Source: Annona cherimola (Eukaryota; Streptophyta; Magnoliopsida; Magnoliales; Annonaceae). Taken from it: DNA of 64,000 nt. The stretch is from positions 34,876,133 to 34,940,132 of the forward strand of contig CM059975.1 of NCBI GenBank assembly GCA_030490835.1, in the 5' to 3' direction. Below the pieces are notes generated by a model. It was given only the letters and a program-made list of their open reading frames with translations. It was not told the DNA's origin and made no database searches. The position numbers and the translations under genes were made by a program. Positions 24,785 through 36,900 of the stretch are shown here, in pieces; the stretch's first letter is position 1; the number at the start of each line of letters is the position of its first letter.

Positions 24785-26352
24785 TAAAATCATGCTTTTA
24801 GGTTAAATAATTTAGATTAGTCGTTTTATAATTAATTTTCAAGAAAATAAAAAATGAGTTTTGTACTAAGATACATTGAAATTTTAATGCATTAATCATT
24901 ATCTATAGTCAATCAGATTGATCGACAAGTAGAATCTAAATACTATAGACTTGGAAATAGGGGTAAGAATTTGGGTGGGCCATATCGTGTTAAAGTTTGC
25001 CTCCTTGGTCTTATTTTTTAAAATTTTATTTGACTATATTTTTCTTTTACCTTTTTAAATAGGTGTCAGGATAAATTTTAGATTAACATTGGGTCAACAT
25101 TGAGACGGTAGGTTATGTAAAAAATCTTAAGTAAAATAATTTTAAGAATATATATCTATCAAACATAAAAAAAAACCTTATCTATGCTAAATTTAAATTT
25201 ATATGCTTTGATATTTTACTGATTAAAAATAAACATCATTACTAAAACAATCATAAGTAAATATAATGTACCTTTATTAAAATAGGTTAATACTAATTAA
25301 AAATAAACATCATTACTAAAACAAAACCTAAGTAAATATAACATACCTTTATTAAAATAGGTTAATAAAATATATATTCAAAATAGATTTTGTCATCTCT
25401 AAAATATTTTCCTAAAGTAATAAGTATTTTTTATGAGTGTTTCCAAAATGATGGGCAAACTGCAGTTATGCATAAGAGTTGTATGTATATTTGTAAATGT
25501 CTATTATTGATTTTTATTTTGTTAATATAATTAACTATAAATAATTTAATAATTTTGGAAAAAACAAAAATAATATTTAAAAGTATGCTTATAATGTATA
25601 ATAAATGATATATGTGAGGCAGGGTAAGGGAGGGCGGGGGGGACATGGTTGACCCATCTTGATTTTATTTTTGAATTTGAGTCAAAATTTATAACTCATC
25701 CCCATATTGAGTCTAAAAAGTTAGTTTTAGCCGATTAGAATAGGTTGGGTTGGGAGGTCATGAGTAGACTCGTAGCAATTTCCTTCTCTACTTGTAAAGT
25801 GGAGTGGACATGGATTGACAAACCATTTAGTTGTCCAATTTTTTACTTATTCATGGCATTTTTGGATATTTGCATTGTTTGAATATTAATACAAAAGATA
25901 TTTGTATTTTTAGCCATCCTTATGGGACTAATATACCAACTTAAAAAATTAATATATCTTATTACATTAATTTTACACTTTCATTGGATGAAACCTGTGC
26001 ACATTTTCCATTAACAAGGATGAAATTTTGTTTCCAAATTAAGTAAATAATCTTAAACCTAATGAGTGTACTAAATTCATACAATGATAAAAAGTGGACT
26101 GCAAATAAAAAGTTTTCATGAGTGGTGTAACTTGAGTAGGATACTTACGGGTTGAATTGTTGGGTACTATAAAATAGGTAGTGTAGGTTTTTATTTTCCA
26201 AATAAAAAATACCCGGCTAAATTAGGGTAGAATAGGATATAAGGTCTAGGTACCTGGAACCGACTTGTATTTAATAATATATATTCAATATATGTTTTAT
26301 ATGATATATTATATATTAAATATACAAAATATATCTTTTATGAATATAAAAA
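24785..26352. other. AT-rich intergenic stretch
   Basis: No gene or domain recognised. It contains the tandem duplication at 25222-25370 and long A/T runs. Confidence 0.5.
25222..25370. repeat. 74-bp tandem duplication
   Basis: The unit beginning ATTAAAAATAAACATCATTA at 25222 recurs at 25296, and both copies end in ACCTTTATTAAAATAGGTTA. The copies differ at a few positions. Confidence 0.85.
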
Positions 26353-26833
26353 GGAGTAATTTCAAATATACATATAACCTTTTCTTTTAATTTCAAACAT
26401 ACTCACTAAGTATGAAATCTTTCATATATACCAACTAAAAATGCATCAAATATCAAATACTCATCAAATCGTCACTGTCCATTAGAAGACCATTGATATG
26501 AAAAGGAAATGACAAATATACCCTAAACTTAAGATTTAGTTTGAAACCTCTTTGGACTCTTCAATAGAAGAAACCATTTTCTCTGTATGGATATAAGGAA
26601 AAATTAGTTAAGAGACTTGTTGCTGAACATTGGCGTCCAAGGGGGGCTTCAAACCTAAGTTTAGGGTATATCTATCATTTCTTCTCCACATTGATGATCT
26701 TCTAATGGACATTGACGGTTGAGGGTGTATTTGATATTTGGAGCATTCTTAATAGGTTTATATGAAAGATTTTATACTTAATGGGTATATTTGAAATTAA
26801 AGGCAAAGGTTGTAGGTATATTTGAAATCACCC
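26353..26833. mobile_element. Non-autonomous element with ~190-bp terminal inverted repeats
   Basis: The left arm (about 26353-26560: TTTCAAATATAC, then GAAATCTTTCATATA, TGTCCATTAGAAGA, ATATACCCTAAACTTA) pairs with the right arm read in reverse (26833 back to about 26640), with roughly 85-90% identity by eye. About 80-100 bp of unique sequence lies between. Ends are GGAGTAATTTCAAATATAC and, inverted, GGGTGATTTCAAATATACC. Long arms and no coding suggest a Mutator-type MITE or foldback element. AT-rich flanks prevent a firm target duplication call. Confidence 0.75.
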
Positions 26834-27557
26834 TATATATAAACTTGTTTATTTCATCTATCATTTAGTACATTTAATCAATGAATTTTAAAATAATATT
26901 ATTACCACATTAATTATAGCTATTAAGTAAGATTTATAGTTGAATTATAATGTTTAAATATAGTATAAAAATTATTTTTAAAGAAAAATTTAGAATTAAA
27001 ACTGGAACGAACCCAACGTTAAAAAAATAAAGCCGGGTAGGCTTTCTACTGACCCGATCAAAAATAAAATAGAATAGAAATTTTTTAAAATAGGATAAAA
27101 GTAAGGTCTAGCCTGAATTGGACCTATCCGACCTAAATTACACCCCATGTTTTCATAACTTTGAATTTGTGGAGTTCGTTAATTAGATTGGAATAAGATA
27201 TATACCTAATTGATTAATAGAATTTAAAATTTAAAAATCATAATTTCAATGCGATAATATAAACTTACAAATTTTAATTTGTAATTTTAATCTTTCTGTA
27301 AATCTATTTTGCAATGTTTTTGAAATTAGTAAAATATTATTCTACAAACACCTAAAATATAAATTCTAATTCACAATTACGCGTCGTCATGGGATCGATT
27401 TGCAAAATAGCCATGGTATCGTTGGCAGCTTTCCTCAGACCGGACCGAAAGCTTTCCTCCCCCGCGCGCGCGCTGCGGTCTTCTAGCAAGTCACAACCGC
27501 CAATTTCTCGCGAGAAAATTCCCGCCAGAAACGCCTCCTTCTCCGTTCCCAAGCATC
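26834..27557 (+). promoter_or_regulatory. Intergenic, promoter and 5' UTR of the PCFS4-like gene
   Basis: A/T-rich up to about 27370, then a sharp rise in GC to the start codon, as usual at plant promoters. A TATA-like AATATAAAT lies at 27356-27364. The 5' leader holds an upstream ATG at 27389 that opens a 76-codon frame running to 27619, overlapping the main start in another frame. The transcription start is not known, so this may lie outside the mRNA. Confidence 0.4.
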
Positions 27558-27929
27558 ATGCATCAGCAGCTGCAGAAGAATCCATGGCCACTCCTAAGAC
27601 CAGAGAATTACAGGTCTGACACGGTCGGAAACACTAGAAATCTAGGGTTTCTACCCACCCCCGAAACCAAACGGCCTCTCCCTCCCGACCTCGCGGAGAA
27701 GCCCCCACCCTCAATCCTCGGCCGCTTCCGGGCTCTCTTGAAGCAGAGGGAGGACGAAGATGGTGAATCGCCGGCGACTGCGGATGAGATAGTTTGGATG
27801 TATGAGGAAGTGCTGTCGGAGCTGACTTTCAATGCGAAGCCCATTATTACGGATCTCACTATCATCGCCGGCGAACAGAAGGAGCACGGCGAGGCGATCG
27901 CCAACGCTATCTGTTCTCGGATTTTCGAG
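27558..27929 (+). CDS. PCFS4: PCFS4-like exon 1 (N-terminus, first half of CID)
   Basis: 124 codons ending ...CSRIFE, followed by GTAGGT. It is Pro/Arg-rich at first, then carries the CID helices ([19 protein letters not shown]). It is much richer in GC than the rest of the gene. Confidence 0.88.
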
Positions 27930-30900
27930 GTAGGTATTTGAAACACGTCATTTCACTACGTTTTTTATATTTGTTTTCTGCATTGAGTTGCGACTACTTT
28001 CATCTGCCATGAACGACAAAGGTAGTTGGGACTGTTTATTTGATTTATGATTGGTTATGGTGCAAGGCAGATGCCTTGCAAAACAACTGCGACCACTCGT
28101 CTCCTCTCAAGAATGGCTATGAGTTGGGAAGACAAGGCATCATCCCAGATTATATGGGTATATGTTGTACTGATCAATGCCTTTTCTGATTCAATGTTCA
28201 GCTCCTTCCACGCTCATGGAAGTTGCCAACTTTGTGCATTTTTTTTTATATTAATCCATTATTCGGTGCTTCCTTCTCTGCGCCAATTTGTTTTCGCTTC
28301 CCTCCTGGATGCTTTTTGCTGCTCTTCGCTATATTTCTTAGCGTCTATGCTACTCTCTTTCTATGTATGTATATTTTTTTTGTGTTCAGGTTCCAGTTGA
28401 GCAAAAGCTCCCTTCTTTGTACCTTCTTGACAGTATTATAAAGAACATTGGTGGTTACTATGTGGAGTATTTTGCTGCTTGGCTGCCTGAGGTCAGTATT
28501 ATCTTTGGTTCTTGAGTGTTCATTTTTTCTGCAAAAATCTCAAGCTACAAACTTAAACCAGGTTACAATTTTGCACACAGTATTTTACATTCATGATTGT
28601 TTTGCGTACTTGGTAATACAATAACATTTAAATCGAAAGTGACATTGTGGGATGATTCTTGTAGGTGTTTTGTGAGACATACAAGCAAATGAACTCAAGT
28701 CTGCATCCTGCAATGCATCGCCTTTTCAGAACCTGGTCAATGGTGTTCCCATCTTCATTGCTTCACCAAATTGAGTCTGAGCTACAATTATCTTCACCTA
28801 CTAGCTATCAATCTTCTAGTTTCACCATGTTAAGGCCTTCTGAATCTTCATCCTCCCACCAAGGTGATGGTATTCATGTAAATCTAAATTACTTGGAGGC
28901 ACGACATCATCTTCAACATTCCAATGTGGTAAATCCTCTCTCTATATTTATCTATCTGTTTAATGACAAATGCGCATATAAATATAGATATCAGTATGTC
29001 TGTATATTACATACTTTCTCCTGTCTATTTATCTCTCTCTTCAAACACAAAATGACATATGTGTGCATGCGGGGTAAAGATGTGATAGCATAGTGGAAAT
29101 TCTGGTTCCTTTCCTTGCTATATTGTTAGGAAGATATCCTGAATAATGAAAGATATGAAACTAAAACAGGAGGTATTTGTAAAATTTACAATAATAAATT
29201 TAATCGCTTTTGGCATTTAAACTTTCATTCCACTGAGATCAATGTAAGATGCATAGATTTTGAAAGACTTTCAATATAATTGGGATGATGTCTTTTACTT
29301 TGTTTCTGTAGATATTTTCAGAATTTCGGTGATATTTTTCAAGGGTAATGATTAAAAACAAACGTTTTTACCATTGCTTTTTATATTTTTCAAAGTTTTT
29401 TTTCTACATCTAAACCATTCTGTAATATAAATTAACATGCATATATTTATGATGCCAAAAATCACTTTCATTGGAAGCTTATATATAAATATTTAATATC
29501 ATTTGTGGGTGAACATGAAATTGTGAAATTCGAAAATAAATACACAAGATGTAGAAGTTCTAAAAAAAAAAAAATCATAACTAGATATGAATAGACGAAT
29601 GTTATAAATAGTTTAGATATTAAAAAATCTTATGAGAAATGCAAAGAACAACCATTTTACAAATTTTTGTGTTTAATCATTCTCCATTTTTGAAACTTTT
29701 CAAGGGTGGATGAAGCTCACACACTTCGTTTGGTTATGAATGGTCCATGACTCCATTTATTTTTAAATAATGATTTTTGTCATCCAAAAAACTATAGTTT
29801 GCTGCTTTCTGCACAGTGGCTAATCCTGTCTAGACCAACATATCTCCCTTATTTCAGCATTCAATATGTTTTCTAGTACTGCAAGTTACTGCAATGCTAG
29901 CAATCTTCCTAATGTATCACTTCAACTGTTTCAACGACATTTTCATCCAATGTCCTGGTCACAGGATGGTTGGATCTTAGTGTAATCTTCTTGCCTTTCA
30001 TATAATGGGGTCATTTGCTATGTTTTCTGAGGTGCAAAGTCTGTGCTGCCACATGCAGATGCAAGGGGCTGATCCCACCGGGAACACTACAATTTCAGAT
30101 ATTGAGAGAGAGGGCATGGAGGGTGCTATTTCAGTCAAACCTAAAGGGTTTTCTGGAGCTTCTTCAAAAATTCATGTGTGCAATTGCAAGTCTTTTCTTC
30201 TTGGTTCTCTCTGCTTTTTGACTACTGGCGAAGCAGATCTCTGGGTCCTGCCATCTCAAGCTTGAAGATGGAAGCTAACTGCAATTCAGTGCGATCAGGA
30301 CCTTATCAGTTGTTTACTGAGTTTACTTAACATGTGGATTCTCTTTCACCACAGTGGACATTTATTTTTATTTTTATCTTTGATTGGTTATTTGGCATCA
30401 TCTTTATAATGATCCAAGGAAGGATTACTGTGGATGCCATCACTTGCTATTTGTGAATGGTGCTTGTCACATTATTTAAACCCATTAGCCCCAAAAAAGA
30501 CCTTGAAATGCTTCCTTTTTTCATGCTGTTTTTGACATTTATATTGATTGCCTCGTTACTTATACAGGACAATCAACTTGAAAATGGAGTTTCCTCAGGT
30601 GGACAAATCTATGGGCACAAGCCCAGTACTGGGCCTGTTAAATATATTTTCGATCATCTTGAGTGTGTTTCTTCACCATCTGGAGATGCAAGAAAAGGAT
30701 TGCAAAGTGAGTTGCCATTGGCGGCTTCAAAGAATAAACTTTCAAGCCGTTTACCTCCTTTGGAAGTTGTTGCAGCCAGGTGTTTATCACCAAGGGTCAA
30801 TCAGTTTGCAAGGGATATTCCACATGCAGGGGGACTTGAAGGAGCTTCATGGTCTCCTTCTGTGCTTACATCTGAAATTAGGAGTGAAAGGGGTGGGAAG

Positions 30901-33900
30901 TGGCATGACCACTGGCAAAAATTTTGGTCTGATGATGATATTCATGAATTGGAAAGTTCTACATGCAGCAATAGTAATTTATGCAATCTGAAACAGCCTA
31001 GAGAATTTTCCAAGAGTGCTTCCCATGATATGCATTTGGTGGTCGACCAACCTGATGTGAATAGTATTGATAATAAACTAACTGTGCCAACATGGCAGAA
31101 CATTGAGGAGGATGAGTATGATTGGGAGGATATGAGTCCAACATTAGCTGATCATAACCAAGGTGATGATCTTCAATTATTTGATTTTCATATTGGGAAC
31201 TTAAGCACTGCATGCAGCTCAGAGAGGCTGAATGCTGCACCCGAACCTGCTTTCCAAAGAAGCAAGTTGGCTAGTCATGTACAGAAGTCAGCAGTTGATG
31301 AGTTTGACGTTAATGTTGAAGATAAAATAGCTGTCCAAAACGTATGGTTCTTCATCCTTTTCGCTCTTATGACACCTGCTTCATTTTGTTGCCTGTTTGG
31401 ATTATTTGAAGCGCACTTGGGGAGAGCACGTCTTTTGCACAGATTGAAATCGAGTGCAAGGATAATGATACCTGTTTAGAGTCTGTCCTGCTTTTGGAGA
31501 ATGTTTGCTAAAGAGAATTGTTTAGTCTGTCTGCAAATTTTAAATCATGCACTGTATGGTTCTGATTGCCCACAACATGGTTGATGTGAATCCACAAATC
31601 TGCAATTTTTGGCACATCTAAAGGATTTTGGCATACTGAGGGTTTATAGATCTTCAATTGTTATTATTTTCCTTAATTTCTATCAAACATCAGTTAGAAG
31701 ATATAATCAAGAGCTTATGATTCATCTATTTCCAACATGCAATGCAATAATTTCAGAAACATGAAGTCTTGTTTTTTCCTACTAGTGATTTTTTGGTGTA
31801 TTTTTCGTAGACGGTTTCTTTTTTTTTTTTCTTTTTTTTTTTTATTCATTCATTTTTCTTCTTCTTTTGTTTTTGTTCTTCCCAAACTTGAATTATAAAA
31901 AATCAATCCTCTCTTCTCTGGGTGAGTGATTGTGATTAAAAACACCTGGTTATACACTAGTGTTAGCTAATGACATGTAACTACAACATGCAAATGTTTG
32001 AGCTAATTTATTCCATCCCTTTCCCATTCATTATTGATCCAAATGTATTTTATTTTAAAACTTCTTCCCTCCCCCGCCCCCCAAAACCACCCTCCGTCTC
32101 TCTGTCTGTCTCAGTATCGCAATCGTCATCACTTAATCATTCAGTTTCTGAATGCAATGTAGGTCTTTCTTCGGACGCTAATTCAAAATTGTCCCCCTCG
32201 TCCATTTTATTGAAAACTTTAGCACCTTTATTCCTTTCTAGAAACAAATTTCCTGCCCTTATAATAACAACTTTGTATATGGTGTTTCTTCTTGGCAGCC
32301 TGTTCATACAGGAATCCAATGCAAGTCATTTACTCAGTTACCACGTTCTCCTTATTCTCGAGACCCTCAACATCTACTGCATGATTTTCAACCCAGAGAG
32401 GTGGATCCACAAAGTCCATTGTCTGTTAACAGGATTGCTCTGTCGTCTGAACAACAAATGCCTCTTCGTAAGAAAGCACTAGATGCTTATTTGCCTTTTC
32501 AGAGGTCATCTGAACAAAAAATGCCTCTTGGTGAGAAAGCATTAGATGCTTATTTGCCTTTTCAGAGGCCATCAACAAGGATAAAATCTTCAAGTTCTGA
32601 GCCAACGCATGTGGATAGTCTGCTGCATATGACATCAACATCAACTCTGGAGAAGCATATGTTACTGAAGCAGCATTTGCCTCCAGCAGCTCCAACATGC
32701 ACTCCATCCCCCAAATACTGTCAACCATCATTTCTTCCTAGGCTTTTTCAACACAAACAGGTAAATGGTCAATTCAGTTTGAAGGATGGTGCATATACCT
32801 TGTCACGTACACCACAAGATGCTGATGGAAATATGTTGAATTCTGCTGAGCTTTGTCAGGCACCTAATCAGCTGGATAATTTGATTTCTTTGAATCAGCC
32901 AACAATCTTTGAGCCACATGAAGGCCAAGGAACTTTGTCTGAAACCGCTGGAGTTCAGACACCTCCTCATTTACTGTTCAGATATTTCAATAATGGGTTA
33001 TCATCAGGACTGGATGCTGTTTTGAATACAAACTTGCCCAGTCCACTGCCCGTAGCATCTTCAGTATCTTTGATGATTCCCCACTTTCCAAATCCCTCTT
33101 TACAGGTTCAGAGGTTTGACTTGCTTCCACTTCCCCCGGGGCCACATCCTTCATCACAAGTGGGACGATCTTCTCAAACTGCATGTTCTGTTTACCCTCA
33201 TCCTCTTCCAAGAGGCACATTTTCTGGTCTTATAAGTTCTCTCATGGCAAAGGGTTTGATCTCATTGCCACAACCAGCCACATCTCAGGTATTGCATCGA
33301 GGATCCTTTTTATTTGTTAGGCCATACAAGGTCTAAAGCCAGATGCATGTGATATCTACTTACATTTTGCAACTATGGAATGCTGACTCTTGATTTGGAG
33401 GATACGCAACTGGATAAGCATTCCTTAGAAGCTCCCTGGATATTATGAGTCTAGCAGTTTATATTTTGCTCGCTTTTCAGTGAAGTGTATACATTAGGGG
33501 ACCTCAGCTTAGTTGCATTAGGATGACGCCGATCAAGGTTTAACTAGATGTTGAAAAGATGGACAAACGGAGCTAAATCTCACAGTGATTTGTTATTACT
33601 TTCCATGATTCCTTAGTAGCTAGTTTTTAGGTCGCTTTTGGAATTCTTCATCATGGTGAAGATGGATTATAAGGGGATTACTGTTCTCTAGGCCCCAGAA
33701 AGCATTCCTCTCAAGACACCATGTGTACTAGCAAATTTTCCTTTTTGGAAAAAACTATTTTATGATAACTTTGGAAAAAAAAATTTGGCGGCTGCAGATT
33801 GTTGTAGAACTGTGGGTGGTGATTGGTGAGCTCATTTTTCTCAATTAAACATCATATCTATATTGTCTCTCTCATTGGTCTCTGATTTGATGGGACACAT

Positions 33901-36900
33901 GGATTACTGTTTATATCTATGTGGGTCATCAAACATACTGTCATATTGCCTAAAAATCAATAGAAGTATTATAGTAGTCATTTATTTTTCTTACTTGAGT
34001 TGATACATACAATTGAAGAATGATTTTTCTTATTTCCGATTTCATATATTTTTCTTTCAAATTTAGACTTCTTTGGCATAGATCATAGATTAAGAACCTG
34101 GATTTTTATTTTTAAATTATCAAGAAGACTTTCTCGCAAATTTTCACTTATAATGGATGTTTAACCTAAAATTTTGATGACTCTCTTAGACATGCTGGAT
34201 CTCCTAGATATATCATCGATGTTATGCGATCATACTCAGTAAATATCTATGAATAAAGTTGCTAGAAGTTCCACGTTTTTCATGGAATCTTATTTCCCTA
34301 GCTCTAAGAATTAGAGAAGATTTTATAATAGAAGTGAACTGATATTTGTTAATTACTATTTTTGAGTCATACTGAATGTACTTGCTCATTTTGGATCCCT
34401 GGGCTCTTAATTCAGGGTTGGAATACCAATGGTGACCACATTGCACATGGGTCAAGGGCTGTCTCCAAAACTTAAGCAAGCACATGGGTCAAGGGCTGTC
34501 TCCAAAACTTAAGCAATAACCCAATCAAAAAACAATTAGCCCAGTCAAAAAAAAAAAAAACACTTAAGCAATGCCACAGCATGCATGTTGACTTTATAAT
34601 TGTAATATGTTTTTCATAGAAATATATGTTTATGATGGATGGTGGTGGGACTTTGACCAGAGGAAGTTTGTCAATGAGCAGCATCTTGAGATTAATACTG
34701 TCTTGGAGAACATTTTTTTTCATGTTCTCTATGTTAATCTGGGGTGGCTAATCATTATAACATTCTGCATCTACCCTTTATTTCGTGTGGAGTTAGAACT
34801 GGTATTTTCAATAGCCTTTACTGTCACTTGAAGCTGAGGATACTTTGGTCTCTTCTGATGTTTTTGTTTTTTCTTGTTCAACACTGTTTCGTAAGCAAAT
34901 TATTTTCTATTTACTATTTAGGATTCTCTGGGGCTTGAGTTCGATGCTGAAATTTTAAAGCTGCGGCATGAGTCAGTGATAAATGCACTGTATGTTGACC
35001 TTCCTCGACAATGCACAACATGTGGATTGCGTTTCAAATTCCAAGGGGAACATAGTAGACATATGGACTGGCATGTGACTAAGAATCAAATCTCTAAAAA
35101 CCACAAGCAGAACTCTTCAAGGAAATGGTTTGTAGGTGCTAAAGAATGGTTCAGTGGTGCAGAGACCTTGGGGACTGATGCTGTCCCTGGGTTCTTGCCC
35201 ACAGAAGCTATTGTGGAAAAAAGGGAAGATGAAGAAATTGCAGTTCCTGCAGATGACAATCAGTGTGTCTGTGCATTATGCGGGGACCCTTTTCAGGACT
35301 TCTACAGTGATGAGACTGAAGAATGGATGTATAAAGGGGCTGTCTACTTGAATGAACCAGATGGATCTGTAGGAAGTTCTTCAAGGTCACAGTTTGGTCC
35401 TATAGTGCATGCCAAGTGTAGGTCAGAGTCTATGGCAGTTTCTCAAGATTTTCCACAGGACAAAGGGGTAATGTATCTTATGATATACATTTTTATGTTG
35501 AACTTTCTCTTCATCACTTGTTGTGTTGGCATTTAGAAAAGAACATTTCCATCACTGCACTAGAACAGATGCATTGTCCCTGTACATCCAAAGGTAGCCA
35601 GCCAAAATCCCTTAAGAAATTTATAAAATGTATTTTGAATTTTGAAATTTCAAATTTGTGTACTCCTAAGACAGGAAGTCTAAAGACCACATGATTATGT
35701 CCTTCAAGTTCTGGAAACAGGAGGCATAGTGGCTGACCATGGTTTGCACACCATTCACTCCATTAATAGTTGTAGGATTCATTTATGTAGTTTCAATATA
35801 TTTGGAATGTCACCTGTGTGAAACACGAAAATAAACAGAGCCAGTCAATGGCCTTGTTCTTTGTGTATAAACAGGGCCAGTCATTACCTTGATCCATTTG
35901 ACCATTGGCTATTGAATGGACCAGATGATACAGGGCTTTGCGGCCTCAGATTTCCTTATGATTTGAGGTTGCATGCACAATTTGCTGTTTGTTTCATAGA
36001 GAACCTTGGCACCATAGGATTAATACTACTCTCAATGCAGGCATGTGTGTACTCATTGTTTGGTCTCCATGAGTTGTCAAGATTATGGATGAGTCCTGCT
36101 TCAACGCTCATTCTTGTGTTATCCATTTTTATTTTTTTGCACAGATATGTGGGCCTAGGTTAGATCGTGTTGTACATGAAATTTTACATTTTTTTACTTT
36201 TAAATTTCAAAAATTAAAATAAGCATTTTTGTGCTCTAATGAACAAAAAATGCATATTTTTCATTTCTGAAATTCCGTTAAATATTTTAAAATTAAAAAT
36301 ATGTAAAATTTTTTGACAAATATTATCTTTGAGTCCTCATTCAATGCTCAGTCTCACGTTACCCTTTTTTTTGCATGGATATGTGAGCCTAGGTTAGCAT
36401 CCTACTTGAAATTTTACATTTTTTATTTTTTAATTTCAAAAGTGCATGAAAAATGCTTATTTTTCATTTTTTGAAACTCCAAAAAATATTTAAAAAATTA
36501 AAATATTTAAAATTTCATGTGTAAAGAGATCTTGCTTCGGCCACATATCTATGAAAAAATCAAAAACGTAAAAAAGGCTTATGCAAGTGTGAGCGTTGAG
36601 CTTCAATGCTCATGAAAGCATTGAAGCAAGACTGATTATTTATTAATATTATTGTTTCCGGAAGTGGCTGATTATCTTACAGGAAACTGATTTTTTCGTT
36701 TGTTGTAGATTTTATTGATAATATCTAATGTTATTGATACTGTCTCTAATTTGTTGATATTATAGTTATTCACATTTATTTTGATATTATTTTCACTATA
36801 GCAGTAATGTCAGAGATGTTATTGTTTTTTTATTGCAAATCATCACCCGAAGCCCCTTTTGATCATTTCTCCTCGTCTCTGCTCTCTGCTCAAATAACAG

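Noticed and set aside
28047..28441. Frames of 117 and 72 codons between exons 1 and 2
   Set aside because: Intron 1 sequence with a T-rich tract; both splice sites around it fit the conserved CID reading.
31970..32482. 170-codon frame overlapping exon 5 in another frame
   Set aside because: The conserved PCFS linker and the exon junction phase support the other frame; this one is the intron plus a shadow.
35861..36163. 100-codon frame in intron 6
   Set aside because: It starts at GTG, matches no PCFS segment and overlaps the foldback arm. Likely chance.
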